Origin: an uncultured Solimonas sp.
GTDB lineage: Bacteria > Pseudomonadota > Gammaproteobacteria > Nevskiales > Nevskiaceae
DNA: 34,750 nt
Assembly (NCBI GenBank): GCA_946478985.1
Contig: CAMLDZ010000024.1
Location: 1 to 34,750 of the forward strand
Reading direction: 5' to 3'
The position numbers and the translations under genes are program-made. The notes beneath the pieces are model-generated. The model made no database searches and had not been told where the DNA came from. It saw only the letters and a program-made list of their open reading frames with translations. Each line of letters starts with the position of its first letter. Position 1 is the first letter of the stretch. Below are positions 15,409-23,752 of the stretch, piece after piece.

Positions 15409-17472
15409 CTACCAGCGCAGGTTCACGCCGGCACTGAGGCTGATGCCGGTGCCCGGCTCGAACAGCATCGACGCCGGCGTCGCCACCGCGGCAACGCTGC
15501 TGCTGGCGATGTAGCGGCGGTCGGCGAGATTGCGGCCATCGACATAGACCGACCAGTGCCGCCCGCTGTCGTAGCCGGCGCGCAGGCCGAGCAAGGCGTA
15601 GGCATCGGTACGCAGGCTGTTGGCGTTGTCGACGAAGTAGCCTTGCGGCACCCATTCGACGTTCGGGCCGGCGTAGAAGCCGGCCGGATGCCGGTACAGC
15701 AGTTCGCTGCGCAGGTACTGCCGCGGCGCGCCGGGCAGATCATTGCCACCCCATTGCGCATCACCGTCGAAGCGGAAGTCGCTGTAGGTCCAGGCGACGT
15801 CCAGATCGACGGCGTCGGACTCGGCCAGCACCGACCGCAGCAGCTCCGCGCCGAGCCCCAGTTCGACACCCTGATGCAGGGTCTTGTCGGCATTGGTGAC
15901 CTGATAGCTGCCGCCGCCCAGATCGAAGAACTGGAATTCCTTGTCGAGCGTCGCGCGGTAGATCGCCAGATCCCAGCGCAGCCGGCCACGCACGCCACGC
16001 GTGCCGATCTCTGCGGTCGTTGCTCGCTGTGCCTGCGTGTCGGCCAGCGCGACATTGGTGAAGTTGAGTTCGCCGAAGGTGGGCGCCTCACCGCTCCTCG
16101 ATACATTGGCAAACGCCTGCGCGGACGGCGCGAACTGCCACAGCAGGCCGAGCTTGGGATTGAAGAACGCGTAATCGGCCGTGCCGGAGGTATCCGGCGC
16201 GGCCTCCAGCTGATCGCCGCGCTTGCGCTCGGCGTCGACATAGCTGCCCGCCGCTATCAGCTGCAGATCGCGGTGCAGGCTGAAGGCATCCTCGACGTAG
16301 ACGACGGTGTTGTTCGATCGATCGGTCGATGCCGACAGAAGCCGGCCCTGCTGCCGACCCGGCAGATTCTCGAACTGCTGATTGTCGACCCAGCCGCCGA
16401 TCAGATTTACGCCGGCCGTCAGGCGATTGGCCCAGCCTGCAATCGGCAGATCCAGCTGCACGCGGCCGAAGCCGGCGAAGTCGTGATACTGGTAGTCCAG
16501 ATACTGAAAGATCGGATGGATCAACTGCTTCTCCGATGCCGATGCCCCGGCCTCCAGCACCGCGCCGGTCCACCGCAGCGTGGTCTTGTTGGCGATGCGC
16601 CAGGTCCGCATGTCGCGGTGCGAGTCCAGTACCAGGTTGCCGGCCGCCGCCTGGCGCGGGCGCCGGAGCGCCTGCTCCTTGGTCACGGCGCCCGGGATCT
16701 GCTGCTCGATGTCGCCGCCACTCAAATAGAAGCGCGTGCTCAGATGCTCGGCGAGCTGGATGCCGACGTTGCCGGCCGCACGTTTCGACTCACCGGCGCT
16801 GTGGTCGCGATAGCCGCCCAGCTTGATCCATGAGCCGGTGGCATAGGCATCGACAGCACCGCGCTGCAGGCCACCACTGATCTGCTGGCGATAGAAATCG
16901 AAGCTGCCGGCATCGCTGCGCCACTGCAGGGCGTCGCCATCCGCCGCCGTACGCGTCACGAAGTTGATGGCCCCACCCAGGCTGTTGGCGCCGAAGCGCA
17001 GGCCGTTGCCGCCTTTGTAAACCTCCGTGTACTGGAAGGCGGTGGGATCAACCTCCTGAAAATCGGCGCTGCCGTCGGCCGCGTTGAGCGGGACGCCATC
17101 CTGATAGAGCTGGACACCGCGCAGATGGAAGTTGCGCGACAGGCTCGAACCGCGGATCGACAGCCGCGTGTCCTCGCCCCACTTGGGCTGCGCGAAAACG
17201 CCCGGCGTGTAGTCGAGCATGTCCTTGAGGGTGCGCGCCGGCGTGTCGCGCCACTGCTCGGCATCGACCACGGCGACGCCGCCGGGCGTCTGCTCGATGC
17301 GCTTGCGCGCTGTCTCGGCGCTCGTCGCGCCATCGTGGCCGTAGACGGTGACGGTCGGCAGCGCCGGCGCGTCATCGCCGGCCGCTGGTTGCTGCTGAGC
17401 GCCGGCCATGCCGCTGCAGGCGGCCAGCAACAGGGCAGCAGCGCGAGCACGTGCTTGTTGGGCAATGTTCAT
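15409..17472 (-). CDS. TonB-dependent outer-membrane receptor of a copper-handling operon
   Basis: A 687-residue TonB-dependent transporter. The signal peptide is MNIAQQARARAAALLLAACS...AGA, followed by a TonB-box-like LPTVTVYG, the plug (TPGGVAVVDAEQW ... LSIRGSS ... GVQLYQDGVPLN ... GNGLRFGANSLGGAINFVT), and a barrel ending in GVNLRW with an aromatic terminal residue. ATG 17472 starts the signal peptide and has GGGGAG upstream. It is the last of four genes, 19 nt behind the YcnI-like gene. Because the other three encode copper-associated proteins, copper or a copper chelate is the most likely ligand; the receptor sequence alone does not show this, and a siderophore-type ligand remains possible. 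Confidence 0.9.
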   Translation of the reverse strand: MNIAQQARARAAALLLAACSGMAGAQQQPAAGDDAPALPTVTVYGHDGATSAETARKRIEQTPGGVAVVDAEQWRDTPARTLKDMLDYTPGVFAQPKWGEDTRLSIRGSSLSRNFHLRGVQLYQDGVPLNAADGSADFQEVDPTAFQYTEVYKGGNGLRFGANSLGGAINFVTRTAADGDALQWRSDAGSFDFYRQQISGGLQRGAVDAYATGSWIKLGGYRDHSAGESKRAAGNVGIQLAEHLSTRFYLSGGDIEQQIPGAVTKEQALRRPRQAAAGNLVLDSHRDMRTWRIANKTTLRWTGAVLEAGASASEKQLIHPIFQYLDYQYHDFAGFGRVQLDLPIAGWANRLTAGVNLIGGWVDNQQFENLPGRQQGRLLSASTDRSNNTVVYVEDAFSLHRDLQLIAAGSYVDAERKRGDQLEAAPDTSGTADYAFFNPKLGLLWQFAPSAQAFANVSRSGEAPTFGELNFTNVALADTQAQRATTAEIGTRGVRGRLRWDLAIYRATLDKEFQFFDLGGGSYQVTNADKTLHQGVELGLGAELLRSVLAESDAVDLDVAWTYSDFRFDGDAQWGGNDLPGAPRQYLRSELLYRHPAGFYAGPNVEWVPQGYFVDNANSLRTDAYALLGLRAGYDSGRHWSVYVDGRNLADRRYIASSSVAAVATPASMLFEPGTGISLSAGVNLRW

Positions 17473-17491
17473 GTGGGCTCCCCGGGCGCCT

Positions 17492-18025
17492 TCAGTGCTG
17501 GTGGCCGGCGTGCGGATCGGCCGGCGGCGCGATCTGCAGCAGCGGTGCCGGATGCGGCGCGGGGGCGTCGTCCTGCGGCGGCTCGGTCCAGGCGGTGCTT
17601 CCCTTGACGCAGTCCTGCACGACGGGAAACGCCAGCGCGCCGGCCGGCAGCGAGGCATCCAGATAGGCGCGGAACACGAACTCATCCGAGTAGGCGTCAT
17701 CGAGCTGGCCGGTCCAGCTGAGCTGGCGAACGCCGCGCGCGATGCTTTTGCCGTGCAGCGTGTAGCTGCGGGCGTAGTCGCCCTGGCGGATGTCGAGCTT
17801 CCAGCCGGGCTTGGGCATCGGCTTGACGGCGATCACGCCGTCCGGGATCTGTACGGTGAGACGGCGTGTCGCGCTGCCGTCGCAGCCGTGCGAGACGACC
17901 AGCGCGGCGCGGTAGTAGCTGCCGGCCCGGGCATGGGGCTGGGCATCGCGATCATCGAAGACAACATGGGCCTGGGCGGCGCCGCAGACGAGCAGCAGCG
18001 GCCACCAGAAAGCATTCCTGAGCAT
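17492..18025 (-). CDS. YcnI-like copper-binding protein (DUF1775)
   Basis: A 177-residue exported protein. The signal peptide MLRNAFWWPLLLVCGAAQA is followed immediately by His20, which becomes the mature N-terminal residue; in characterised YcnI proteins this His takes part in Cu(II) binding. The YcnI core is recognisable: SYYRAALVVSHGCDGSATRRLTV (written in parts: SHGCDGSAT), IPDGVIAVKPMPKPGW, and a late SDEFVFRAYLD. The C-terminus adds a His-rich tail, HAGHQH (172-177). The likely role is periplasmic copper capture or delivery together with the PCu(A)C chaperone upstream. It lies 80 nt after that gene and 19 nt before the receptor. The His tail is an extra possible metal site not expected in every family member. 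Confidence 0.87.
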   Translation of the reverse strand: MLRNAFWWPLLLVCGAAQAHVVFDDRDAQPHARAGSYYRAALVVSHGCDGSATRRLTVQIPDGVIAVKPMPKPGWKLDIRQGDYARSYTLHGKSIARGVRQLSWTGQLDDAYSDEFVFRAYLDASLPAGALAFPVVQDCVKGSTAWTEPPQDDAPAPHPAPLLQIAPPADPHAGHQH

Positions 18026-18105
18026 GAGGATTCCTGATTCGGGAAGACGGCAGGCCGCGGCACCGCACGGGCGCGCAGCACTGCCTGAAGAGGGACGCGC
18101 CGCGC

Positions 18106-18537
18106 CTAGGGCGCGGCGTCGCGTACCGGAAAGTCCACGCGTTGCCGCGTGCCGTCCGCGAACACGAAGTCCAGCGTCACCGTCTGGCCCTTGGCCAGCG
18201 GCTGCTTCAGGTCCATCAGCATCAGGTGGTCGGCGCCCGGCTTGAACACGGCGCTGCCGTGCGCGGGCACTTCAAGCTGCTGCAGATGGCGCATCTGCAT
18301 CATGCCGTTCTGGTGGCTCATCGAGTGGATCATCGCCTCGGCGGCGACGGTGGTCTCGACACCGACGATCACGCGCGGCACATCGCCATCGTTGCGCAGA
18401 CTGGCGTAGCCGGCGCCGACCGCGGCGCCGGGCGGCGTGGCGCGCAGCCACGGCGATTCGAAGCGCAGCGCGTCGGCGGCATGGGCGGCGCACACGAGCG
18501 CCAGATTGCACAGCAGGGCAACAACAATAGTACGCAT
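18106..18537 (-). CDS. PCu(A)C periplasmic copper chaperone
   Basis: A 143-residue protein with a signal peptide (MRTIVVALLCNLALVCAAHA). It contains an exact copy of the family copper site, H-x10-M-x21-H-x-M: H71, M82, H104, M106. Nearby Met/His residues (M73, H75, M79, M80, H84) give additional soft ligands. PCu(A)C proteins bind Cu(I) in the periplasm and help deliver copper to cytochrome oxidase CuA or CuB sites, often with Sco proteins. ATG 18537 has AGGAG 6 nt upstream. The frame is open further upstream as a shadow of the DUF2946 gene. Its ribosome-binding site takes part in an inverted repeat with the upstream stop codon (see 18543-18613). Confidence 0.93.
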   Translation of the reverse strand: MRTIVVALLCNLALVCAAHAADALRFESPWLRATPPGAAVGAGYASLRNDGDVPRVIVGVETTVAAEAMIHSMSHQNGMMQMRHLQQLEVPAHGSAVFKPGADHLMLMDLKQPLAKGQTVTLDFVFADGTRQRVDFPVRDAAP

Positions 18538-18542
18538 GGATA

Positions 18543-18613
18543 ACTCCTGAAGCCGCGGGGCGCGGCCTGAGCAAACGTGGACCTCGCGCCGGAGCGCGAG
18601 ACGGGGCTTCAGG
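18543..18613 (-). promoter_or_regulatory. Predicted mRNA structure joining DUF2946 stop and PCu(A)C ribosome-binding site
   Basis: On the minus strand CCTGAAGCC (18613-18605, containing the DUF2946 TGA) is perfectly complementary to GGCTTCAGG (18554-18546), which overlaps the AGGAG ribosome-binding site of the PCu(A)C gene. Between the arms lies CTCGCGC-TCCG-GCGCGAG (18600-18583), a 7-bp stem with a UNCG-type tetraloop. The outer stem would hide the ribosome-binding site until ribosomes reach the DUF2946 stop. A local stem GCCGC/GCGGC next to the second arm could compete. Confidence 0.55.
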
Positions 18614-19025
18614 AAACCAGCGGCGGCGCTTGCGACGGCGGCAGGCGGACGCGTTGTACCGATGTGTGCGCCTGCGGCAGCGCGACGGCCTGCGCCTCGT
18701 GCGCCAGCGCCAGCAGTTGCAGCCCGCCGGCCGGCGGCGGCACCAGCAGGGCCGCGTGCAGGCTGGCGCAGGCGGCGCACGGCAGCACGCTGGCCGGATC
18801 GCCGGCCGCGTCATCGCCGCGCTGCGCCGCCAGCGACTCGCTGATCTGCGCATGCAGGGCCTGCGCGACCGCGCCGGACACCTGGCCGCAGAACGCATAC
18901 AGCCGCGCATCGCCACCGCGCTGCGCCCAGGCCTGCGCGTGCACGGTCGGCAGCAGCAGTTGCGCGAGCAGCGCAAGCAGGCTGAGCAGCAGCGGCAGAC
19001 GACGGTGGCGGAGACGGGCGATCAC
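18609..19025 (-). CDS. DUF2946 family protein (copper-associated, exported)
   Basis: With the GTG at 19025 this is a 138-residue protein beginning MIARLRHRRLPLLLSLLALL..., a basic N-terminus and hydrophobic segment that end at PTVHAQAWA (signal peptide or anchor). The rest carries the paired-cysteine pattern of DUF2946: FCGQVSG early and LPCAACASLHAALL late, with a His close to the second pair. DUF2946 genes occur beside TonB copper receptors and PCu(A)C genes in many proteobacteria; the biochemical role is unknown. The frame extends to a TTG at 19061, but that codon lies in the U tract of the cold-shock gene's terminator, so a start inside 19025 is more likely. No clear ribosome-binding site is visible for either start. 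First gene of the copper set. Confidence 0.75.
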   Translation of the reverse strand: MIARLRHRRLPLLLSLLALLAQLLLPTVHAQAWAQRGGDARLYAFCGQVSGAVAQALHAQISESLAAQRGDDAAGDPASVLPCAACASLHAALLVPPPAGGLQLLALAHEAQAVALPQAHTSVQRVRLPPSQAPPLVS

Positions 19026-19059
19026 GGCGGCGCATTGTGCCAGTTCCGCCGGCGGGCAC

Positions 19060-19085
19060 AAAAAAACCCCGCTGTCGCGGGGTTT
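19060..19085 (-). terminator. Rho-independent terminator of the cold-shock gene
   Basis: On the minus strand AAACCCCGC (19085-19077) and GCGGGGTTT (19072-19064) form a 9-bp stem with a GACA loop, followed by a run of Ts to 19060. This is a textbook intrinsic terminator, 21 nt after the cold-shock gene's stop. On the plus strand the stem is flanked by As, so it is directional. Confidence 0.92.
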
Positions 19086-19106
19086 CCGGAGCCTGCCGAG
19101 GCCCGT

Positions 19107-19319
19107 TCAGCTGACGATCGTCACTTTCTCGGCCTGCAGGCCCTTCTGTCCCTGCGCGACCTCGAACTCGACCTTCTGTCCTTCCGTCAGCGAGCGGAAG
19201 CCTTGCGCCTGGATCTGTCGAAAATGCACGAACACATCATCCTTGCCTGCACGCTGGATGAAGCCGAAGCCCTTGGCGTTATCGAACCACTTGACCGTCC
19301 CTGTCTCGCGAGTAGCCAT
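19107..19319 (-). CDS. Cold-shock domain protein (CspA family)
   Basis: A 70-residue single-domain cold-shock protein that binds single-stranded RNA and DNA and can melt RNA secondary structure. It has [15 protein letters not shown] (RNP1, KGFGFI) and DVFVHF (RNP2), the aromatic nucleic-acid-binding surface of the family. The usual family length is about 65-75 residues. The start at 19319 has GGAAGG 8 nt upstream. It is followed by its own terminator. The 282-nt gap to the divergent protease gene gives room for a long 5' leader, as is common for csp mRNAs; an AT-rich patch at 19495-19555 is the likely promoter area for both directions. Confidence 0.95.
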   Translation of the reverse strand: MATRETGTVKWFDNAKGFGFIQRAGKDDVFVHFRQIQAQGFRSLTEGQKVEFEVAQGQKGLQAEKVTIVS

Positions 19320-19601
19320 TTCAACCAACCTTCCTTTGTCGATCTGCGGCAGCGCCGCACGCGTAACGGGCAGGAAATCCGTCCCACCCCCTTGCCGGGA
19401 GCCGATGGACGGAAAGGCCGCCACGCCGTCGCCGACGCCGCCCCCGGATCGAACTCCCTGTCTGGACTTTACCGCAACGGGCTTTTCCGGCAAACGCGAA
19501 AAAACCGAATGGCAAATGAATGATTTCTCATCTTCGGCCGTTGTTATCATCGCAGCCGCCACCCTTCCGCCCTGGCTCGCCTCACCAAAGGACGCACGCT
19601 C

Positions 19602-20366
19602 ATGAAACGCCGGCTCGCCGCCACTTCCCTCATCGCCACGCTGATCATCGTCGCCTGCGCCACCTCGCCGACCGGCCGGCGCCAGTTGCATCTGGTGTCC
19701 GACAGCGAAATGTCGAAGATGGGCGCGACCGCGTTCCAGCAGTTGAAGACCAAGACACCGGTCACGCAGAACGCCAAGGAATCCGCCTACGTGCAGTGCG
19801 TGGCCAAGGCCATCACCGCCGAGGTCGGCGGCGCCTGGGAGATCCAGACCTTCGAATCCAAGGACGTCAACGCCTTCGCGCTGCCGGGCGGCAAGATCGG
19901 TGTCTACACCGGCCTGCTCAAGGTGGCGACCAACCAGGATCAGCTCGCCGCCGTCATCGGCCACGAGGTCAATCACGTGCTGGCCGGCCACTCGGCCTCG
20001 CGCGTGTCCAACCAGATGGCGGCGCAGCTCGGTGTCGCCGTGCTCAGCGCCGGCACCGGCATGTCGCCGGAAGTGATCGGCACCGGCGCGCAGTACCTGC
20101 TGCTGCTGCCGTTCGGCCGCGGCGACGAGACCGAGGCCGACGTCCTGGGCATGAACCTGATGGCACGCGCAGGCTTCGATCCTGCGCAGGCGATCGCGCT
20201 GTGGCAGAACATGGCCAAGGCCTCCGGCGGCAACGCACCGCCGGAATTCGCCTCGACTCACCCGTCCAACGAAACGCGCATCGCCGACCTGCAGAAGAAT
20301 CTGCCGAAGAACCAGCCGATCTACCAGCAGGCGCGCGCCGCCGGCAAGAAGCCCAACTGCAGCTGA
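19602..20366 (+). CDS. M48-family metalloprotease, outer-membrane-type lipoprotein
   Basis: A 254-residue lipoprotein. The signal peptide ends in the lipobox IIVAC with C19 as lipidation site. The zinc protease motif is H121-E-V-N-H125, followed by the Glu of GDETEAD (176-180) as third zinc ligand. The hydrophobic stretch [11 protein letters not shown] lies between them. The layout matches the short M48 lipoproteins of the LoiP/YcaL type, which degrade misfolded proteins in the periplasm. Two residues after the lipid Cys are not Asp, so export to the outer membrane by Lol is plausible. Start 19602 has AAAGGA upstream. It is followed 41 nt later by rmuC, which has its own -10-like box. Confidence 0.9.
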   Translation: MKRRLAATSLIATLIIVACATSPTGRRQLHLVSDSEMSKMGATAFQQLKTKTPVTQNAKESAYVQCVAKAITAEVGGAWEIQTFESKDVNAFALPGGKIGVYTGLLKVATNQDQLAAVIGHEVNHVLAGHSASRVSNQMAAQLGVAVLSAGTGMSPEVIGTGAQYLLLLPFGRGDETEADVLGMNLMARAGFDPAQAIALWQNMAKASGGNAPPEFASTHPSNETRIADLQKNLPKNQPIYQQARAAGKKPNCS

Positions 20367-20393
20367 GCCGCTCTGCCCACTGATGCGCCGGCA

Positions 20394-20399
20394 TAGAAT
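20394..20399 (+). promoter_or_regulatory. Putative -10 box TAGAAT close to the rmuC start
   Basis: TAGAAT at 20394-20399, followed by GCCGGCGC, ends 8 nt before the ATG of rmuC. A transcript starting 6-8 nt after the -10 box would begin at or next to the ATG, so the mRNA may be leaderless. No Shine-Dalgarno sequence is present between box and ATG. Confidence 0.45.
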
Positions 20400-20407
20400 G
20401 CCGGCGC

Positions 20408-21796
20408 ATGAATATCGCGCTCGTTCTCCTCGCCGCCCTGCTTGGCGCCTTTGCCGGCGCCTTGATCGCCGCGCTGCTGCGCCGCCACGCCGATCCGGCC
20501 GCCACCCTCAAGCCCGATCTGGAGCGCCTCGATCGTGCGCTGCGCGAGGAAGCCGCACAGAGCCGTCGCGATGGCGCCGAGCTGACGCGCGGCCAGCGCA
20601 CCGAGCTGGCCGCCGCGCTCACGCAGCTGGGCCAGCAGCTGCAGGCGCAGCAGGACAGCCTGCGCAGCACGGTCAGCGAGCGCCTCGATGGTTTCGCCAA
20701 CGAACTGCGCGCACAGAACCAGAAGCTCGGCGACACCCAGCGACAGCTCGCCGAGGACGCGCACAAGGCGCGCGGCGAACAGGCCGAGGCGCTGAGCCGC
20801 TTCGGCGATGCGCAGCGGCAGCAGCTGGTGCAGCTCGGCGGCACGCTCGACGAGAACCTCAAGACCCTGCGCAGCGACAACGCCGAAAAGCTGGAGCAGA
20901 TGCGCCGCACCGTCGACGAGAAGCTGCACGAGACGCTGGAACGGCGGCTCGGCGACTCGTTCAAGCTGGTCAGCGAGCGGCTCGAACTGGTGCACAAGGG
21001 CCTCGGCGAAATGCAGAACCTCGCCGCCGGCGTCGGCGATCTCAAGCGCGTGCTCAGCAACGTCAAGACCCGCGGCGGCTGGGGCGAAGTACAGCTGGAA
21101 AGCATCCTCGAACAGATCTTCACGGCCGAGCAGTTCGCGCGCGGCGTCAGCACCAAGCCGAATTCGCGTGAGGCGGTCGATGCCGCGATCCGCCTGCCGG
21201 GCCGCAGCGACGACGGCCAGCCCGTCTGGCTGCCGATCGACGCCAAGTTCCCGCGCGAGGATTACGAGCGCCTGCTCGACGCCCAGGAACGTGCTGACGT
21301 GGAAGCCGCCAAGGCCGCCGGCGCGCAATTGCAGCGCGCGGTGGAACTGCAAGCCAGGTCGATCAGCGAAAAGTATCTGAACCCGCCGCAGACCACCGAC
21401 TTCGGCGTGATGTTCCTGCCGACCGAAGGCTTGTACGCCGAAGTGATCCGCAGGCCCGGGCTGGTCGACGACCTGCAGCGCAAGTACCGCATCGTCGTCG
21501 CCGGCCCGACCACGCTGACGGCGCTGCTCAACAGCCTGCAGCTGGGCTTCCGCACGCTGGCGATCGAGAAGCGCTCCAGCGAGGTCTGGAAGGTGCTGGG
21601 CGCGGTCAAGACCGAGTTCGGCAAGTTCGGCGAGGTGATCGACAAGGTCAACGAGAAGCTCGATCAGGCGCAGAAGCAGCTGGCGCAGACCGGCGTGCGC
21701 TCGCGCGCCATCTCGCGGCAGCTGCGTGAAGTGGAAGCGCTGCCGGCCGACGAAACCGACAAGCTGCTGCCGCCGTCGACCGTGCTCGACGACTGA
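20408..21796 (+). CDS. rmuC: DNA recombination protein RmuC
   Basis: A 462-residue protein with an N-terminal membrane segment (residues 1-22), a long charged coiled coil rich in Glu, Gln and Arg (about 30-225), and a C-terminal RmuC domain. The domain shows the family blocks [49 protein letters not shown] (broken here: [10 protein letters not shown] and [14 protein letters not shown]), and [13 protein letters not shown]. RmuC limits rearrangements at inverted repeats and is thought to have a nuclease-like fold. E. coli RmuC is of similar length (475). Monocistronic by position; converges with the TetR gene 10 nt downstream. Confidence 0.95.
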   Translation: MNIALVLLAALLGAFAGALIAALLRRHADPAATLKPDLERLDRALREEAAQSRRDGAELTRGQRTELAAALTQLGQQLQAQQDSLRSTVSERLDGFANELRAQNQKLGDTQRQLAEDAHKARGEQAEALSRFGDAQRQQLVQLGGTLDENLKTLRSDNAEKLEQMRRTVDEKLHETLERRLGDSFKLVSERLELVHKGLGEMQNLAAGVGDLKRVLSNVKTRGGWGEVQLESILEQIFTAEQFARGVSTKPNSREAVDAAIRLPGRSDDGQPVWLPIDAKFPREDYERLLDAQERADVEAAKAAGAQLQRAVELQARSISEKYLNPPQTTDFGVMFLPTEGLYAEVIRRPGLVDDLQRKYRIVVAGPTTLTALLNSLQLGFRTLAIEKRSSEVWKVLGAVKTEFGKFGEVIDKVNEKLDQAQKQLAQTGVRSRAISRQLREVEALPADETDKLLPPSTVLDD

Positions 21797-21806
21797 TTCC
21801 GCGCGG

Positions 21807-22397
21807 CTACTGTGCCGCGTCGAGCAGCATCGCAGCGGCGGCGCGCGCCAGCTTCGGCGCGTCCGGATCCTGATCCATCTGCACCGCCACCAGCACGCCG
21901 TCGTAGAGCAGCACGAGCTGCTGCGCGAGCCGCTTCGGCTGCCGCGCGCCCGCTTCCTTGGCAAGCGTCACGAACAGCTCCTGCGTCCAGCGCCGTGCCT
22001 CGCCGGACACCGCCGGCACGCTGCTGTCGGCGCGCGCCTCGCCGCTGGCGCGGACGAAGGCACAACCGCGGAAATCCGGCTGCGCCGCACGCTCTGACAG
22101 GTAGTCGAAGACGCCGAGCAAGCGCTCGCGCGGCGTCTTGCGGCGCGCCAGCACCGCCAGGATCTGCGCCTGGCGGCGCTCGTGGCGGCCTTGCAGGTAG
22201 GCGCGGATCAGTTCTTCCTTGCTGCCGAAACAGTCGTACAGCGAGGCCTTGGCAACACCGGCGTGCTCGATGATGCGATCGATGCCGACCGTGCGGATAC
22301 CCTCGTTGTAGAACAGCTCGTCGGCGGCGGCGAGCAGGCGCGCACGCGCGCTGCGACGTTCGACGGCGGGAGGAGCGGCGGTGCGGAGGGCGGTCAT
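21807..22397 (-). CDS. TetR/AcrR-family repressor of the divergent MFS gene
   Basis: A 196-residue TetR-type regulator. The DNA-binding part reads ARARLLAAADELFYNEGIRTVGIDRII, EHAGVAKASLYDCFGSKEELI; the KASLYDCFGSKEEL block is the recognition helix region typical of the family. The C-terminal ligand/dimer domain contains FRGCAFV and the LYDGVLVAVQMDQDP stretch. It is divergent from the MFS transporter, and the 116-nt gap contains two AGACAG-N2-CTGTCT-type palindromes overlapping the putative promoters. The simplest reading is autorepression plus repression of the efflux pump, relieved by the pump's substrate. The effector is unknown. Confidence 0.9.
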   Translation of the reverse strand: MTALRTAAPPAVERRSARARLLAAADELFYNEGIRTVGIDRIIEHAGVAKASLYDCFGSKEELIRAYLQGRHERRQAQILAVLARRKTPRERLLGVFDYLSERAAQPDFRGCAFVRASGEARADSSVPAVSGEARRWTQELFVTLAKEAGARQPKRLAQQLVLLYDGVLVAVQMDQDPDAPKLARAAAAMLLDAAQ

Positions 22398-22400
22398 GGC

Positions 22401-22428
22401 TTGACGCTACCAGACAGGTCTGTATGAT
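22401..22428 (+). promoter_or_regulatory. MFS gene promoter TTGACG-N16-TATGAT
   Basis: TTGACG (22401-22406) and TATGAT (22423-22428) form a good sigma-70-type pair with a 16-bp spacer pointing at the MFS gene. The first operator lies inside the spacer and -10 box. This promoter also rules out the ATG at 22424 as the translation start, supporting 22514. Confidence 0.65.
22412..22425. promoter_or_regulatory. TetR operator, site 1
   Basis: AGACAG-GT-CTGTAT: a 14-bp palindrome with one mismatch to AGACAG-N2-CTGTCT. It overlaps the MFS promoter spacer and -10 box and lies just upstream of the repressor gene. Confidence 0.75.
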
Positions 22429-22437
22429 CGCAACGCC

Positions 22438-22451
22438 AGACAGACCTGTCT
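22438..22451. promoter_or_regulatory. TetR operator, site 2
   Basis: AGACAG-AC-CTGTCT: perfect half-sites with a 2-bp centre, 26 bp from site 1. On the minus strand TAGACA (22452-22447)-N17-GATCAT (22429-22424) makes a plausible promoter for the repressor gene, so this site covers its -35 box. Confidence 0.75.
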
Positions 22452-22513
22452 ACTCCGCGATCGGGGCCGATCGCCCCACCGAGGCATCGCATGTCCGCCC
22501 TGCGGATCACCTC

Positions 22514-23737
22514 ATGAGCAGCCGCGCAGACGCCGGCGCGCTCGACGCCGCTGCCGCAAGGCGCAGCGGGCGGCTGTCGCCCGGCGTCGCCTTCTATCTG
22601 CTGGCCTCGATCACCGTCAGCTTCCTCGCCGGCTCCAGCGCGCCGACGCCGCTATACAGCCACTACCAGCAGGAGTGGGGCTTCTCGCCGATCACCACGA
22701 CGGTGATCTTCGGCATCTACGCGATTGCCGTGCTGGTGGCACTGCTGTTCACCGGCCGTCTGTCCGACCACATCGGCCGTCGCCCGGTGCTGATCGCCAC
22801 CACGCTGATCCAGGCGGCGACGATGCTGATCTTCATCACCGCCGACAGCGTCAACGCGCTGATCGTCGCGCGGGTGATCCAGGGCCTCGCCACCGGGGCG
22901 GCAGTGTCGGCGATCGGCGCCGGCATGATCGACATCGATCGCAGCCGCGGCACCACCGCCAATGCCATCGCACCACCGATCGGCACGGCGTCAGGCGGCA
23001 TCCTTGCCGGCCTGCTGGTGCAGTTCCTGCCGGCCCCGACCCTGCTGGTCTACGCCCTGCTCGGCGTCCTCTATCTGGCGCAATGCGTCGGTGTGATGCT
23101 GATGGCGGAGACGATCTCGCCCGAGCCCGGCGCCCTGGCGTCACTGAAGCCGCAATTCCGCCTGCCACCGGCGACGCGCGAGCCGCTGCTGCTGGCGGTT
23201 CCGGCGTTGATCGCGACCTGGGCGCTGCCGGGCTTCTACGGCTCGCTGGGGCCGACGCTGGTGCGCGGCATGCTCGACAGCAATTCACCCTTGCTCGGCG
23301 GACTGGCGCTGTTTGTGCTCGCCGGCAGCGGTGCGATCACCGTGCTGCTGGTCCAGCACCGCAGCCCGCGGACGATGATGCTGGTCGGCTCGACCGTGCT
23401 GCTGCTGGGTCTGGGCACGGCGGTCGTCGCGGCGACGCATCACGCGGTGCTGCCGTTCTTCGTCGGCACCGCGATCGCCGGTGGCGGCTTCGGCGCAAGC
23501 TTCCAGGGCGCGGTGCGCAGCATCATGCCGTACGCGGCCGCGCACGAGCGTGCCGGCGTGCTGTCGCTGGTGTTCGTGATCTCGTATCTATCGATGGGCG
23601 TGCCCGCGGTCGGTGCCGGTTACCTGCTGGTGCAGCAGGGCGACATCATCCGCACCACCCAGGAGTTCGGCGCGATGGTGATGGCGCTGGCGACGCTGGC
23701 GCTGCTCGGCGCCTGGCTGCGGATGTCGCGCGACTAG
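22514..23737 (+). CDS. MFS-family transporter (drug-efflux type)
   Basis: A 407-residue polytopic membrane protein with about 12 predicted spans. The cytoplasmic loop between spans 2 and 3 has the MFS motif GRLSDHIGRRP, and span 5 carries a GTASGGILAGLL stretch resembling the antiporter motif C region. The sequence begins with a 25-residue soluble tail, then VAFYLLASITVSFLAGSSAPTPLY. Control by a divergent TetR repressor with operators in the promoter points to inducible export of a toxic compound; the substrate cannot be told. I choose ATG 22514 because the ATG at 22424 lies inside the putative -10 box. Confidence 0.88.
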   Translation: MSSRADAGALDAAAARRSGRLSPGVAFYLLASITVSFLAGSSAPTPLYSHYQQEWGFSPITTTVIFGIYAIAVLVALLFTGRLSDHIGRRPVLIATTLIQAATMLIFITADSVNALIVARVIQGLATGAAVSAIGAGMIDIDRSRGTTANAIAPPIGTASGGILAGLLVQFLPAPTLLVYALLGVLYLAQCVGVMLMAETISPEPGALASLKPQFRLPPATREPLLLAVPALIATWALPGFYGSLGPTLVRGMLDSNSPLLGGLALFVLAGSGAITVLLVQHRSPRTMMLVGSTVLLLGLGTAVVAATHHAVLPFFVGTAIAGGGFGASFQGAVRSIMPYAAAHERAGVLSLVFVISYLSMGVPAVGAGYLLVQQGDIIRTTQEFGAMVMALATLALLGAWLRMSRD

Positions 23738-23752
23738 CAGGCAATCCGCCGC

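Noticed and set aside
19026..19061. TTG at 19061 as start of the DUF2946 gene
   Set aside because: The codon is in the T tract of the cold-shock terminator, and the extra 12 residues precede a complete signal-type N-terminus; GTG 19025 is preferred.
20321..21964. Long minus-strand open frame (about 545 codons) opposite rmuC
   Set aside because: The plus strand encodes a complete RmuC; the antisense frame has only Leu/Arg/Gln-rich mirror composition.
22424..22513. Earlier ATG (22424) as start of the MFS transporter
   Set aside because: It lies within the putative -10 box and operator 1, and the added 30 residues are not typical of the family.
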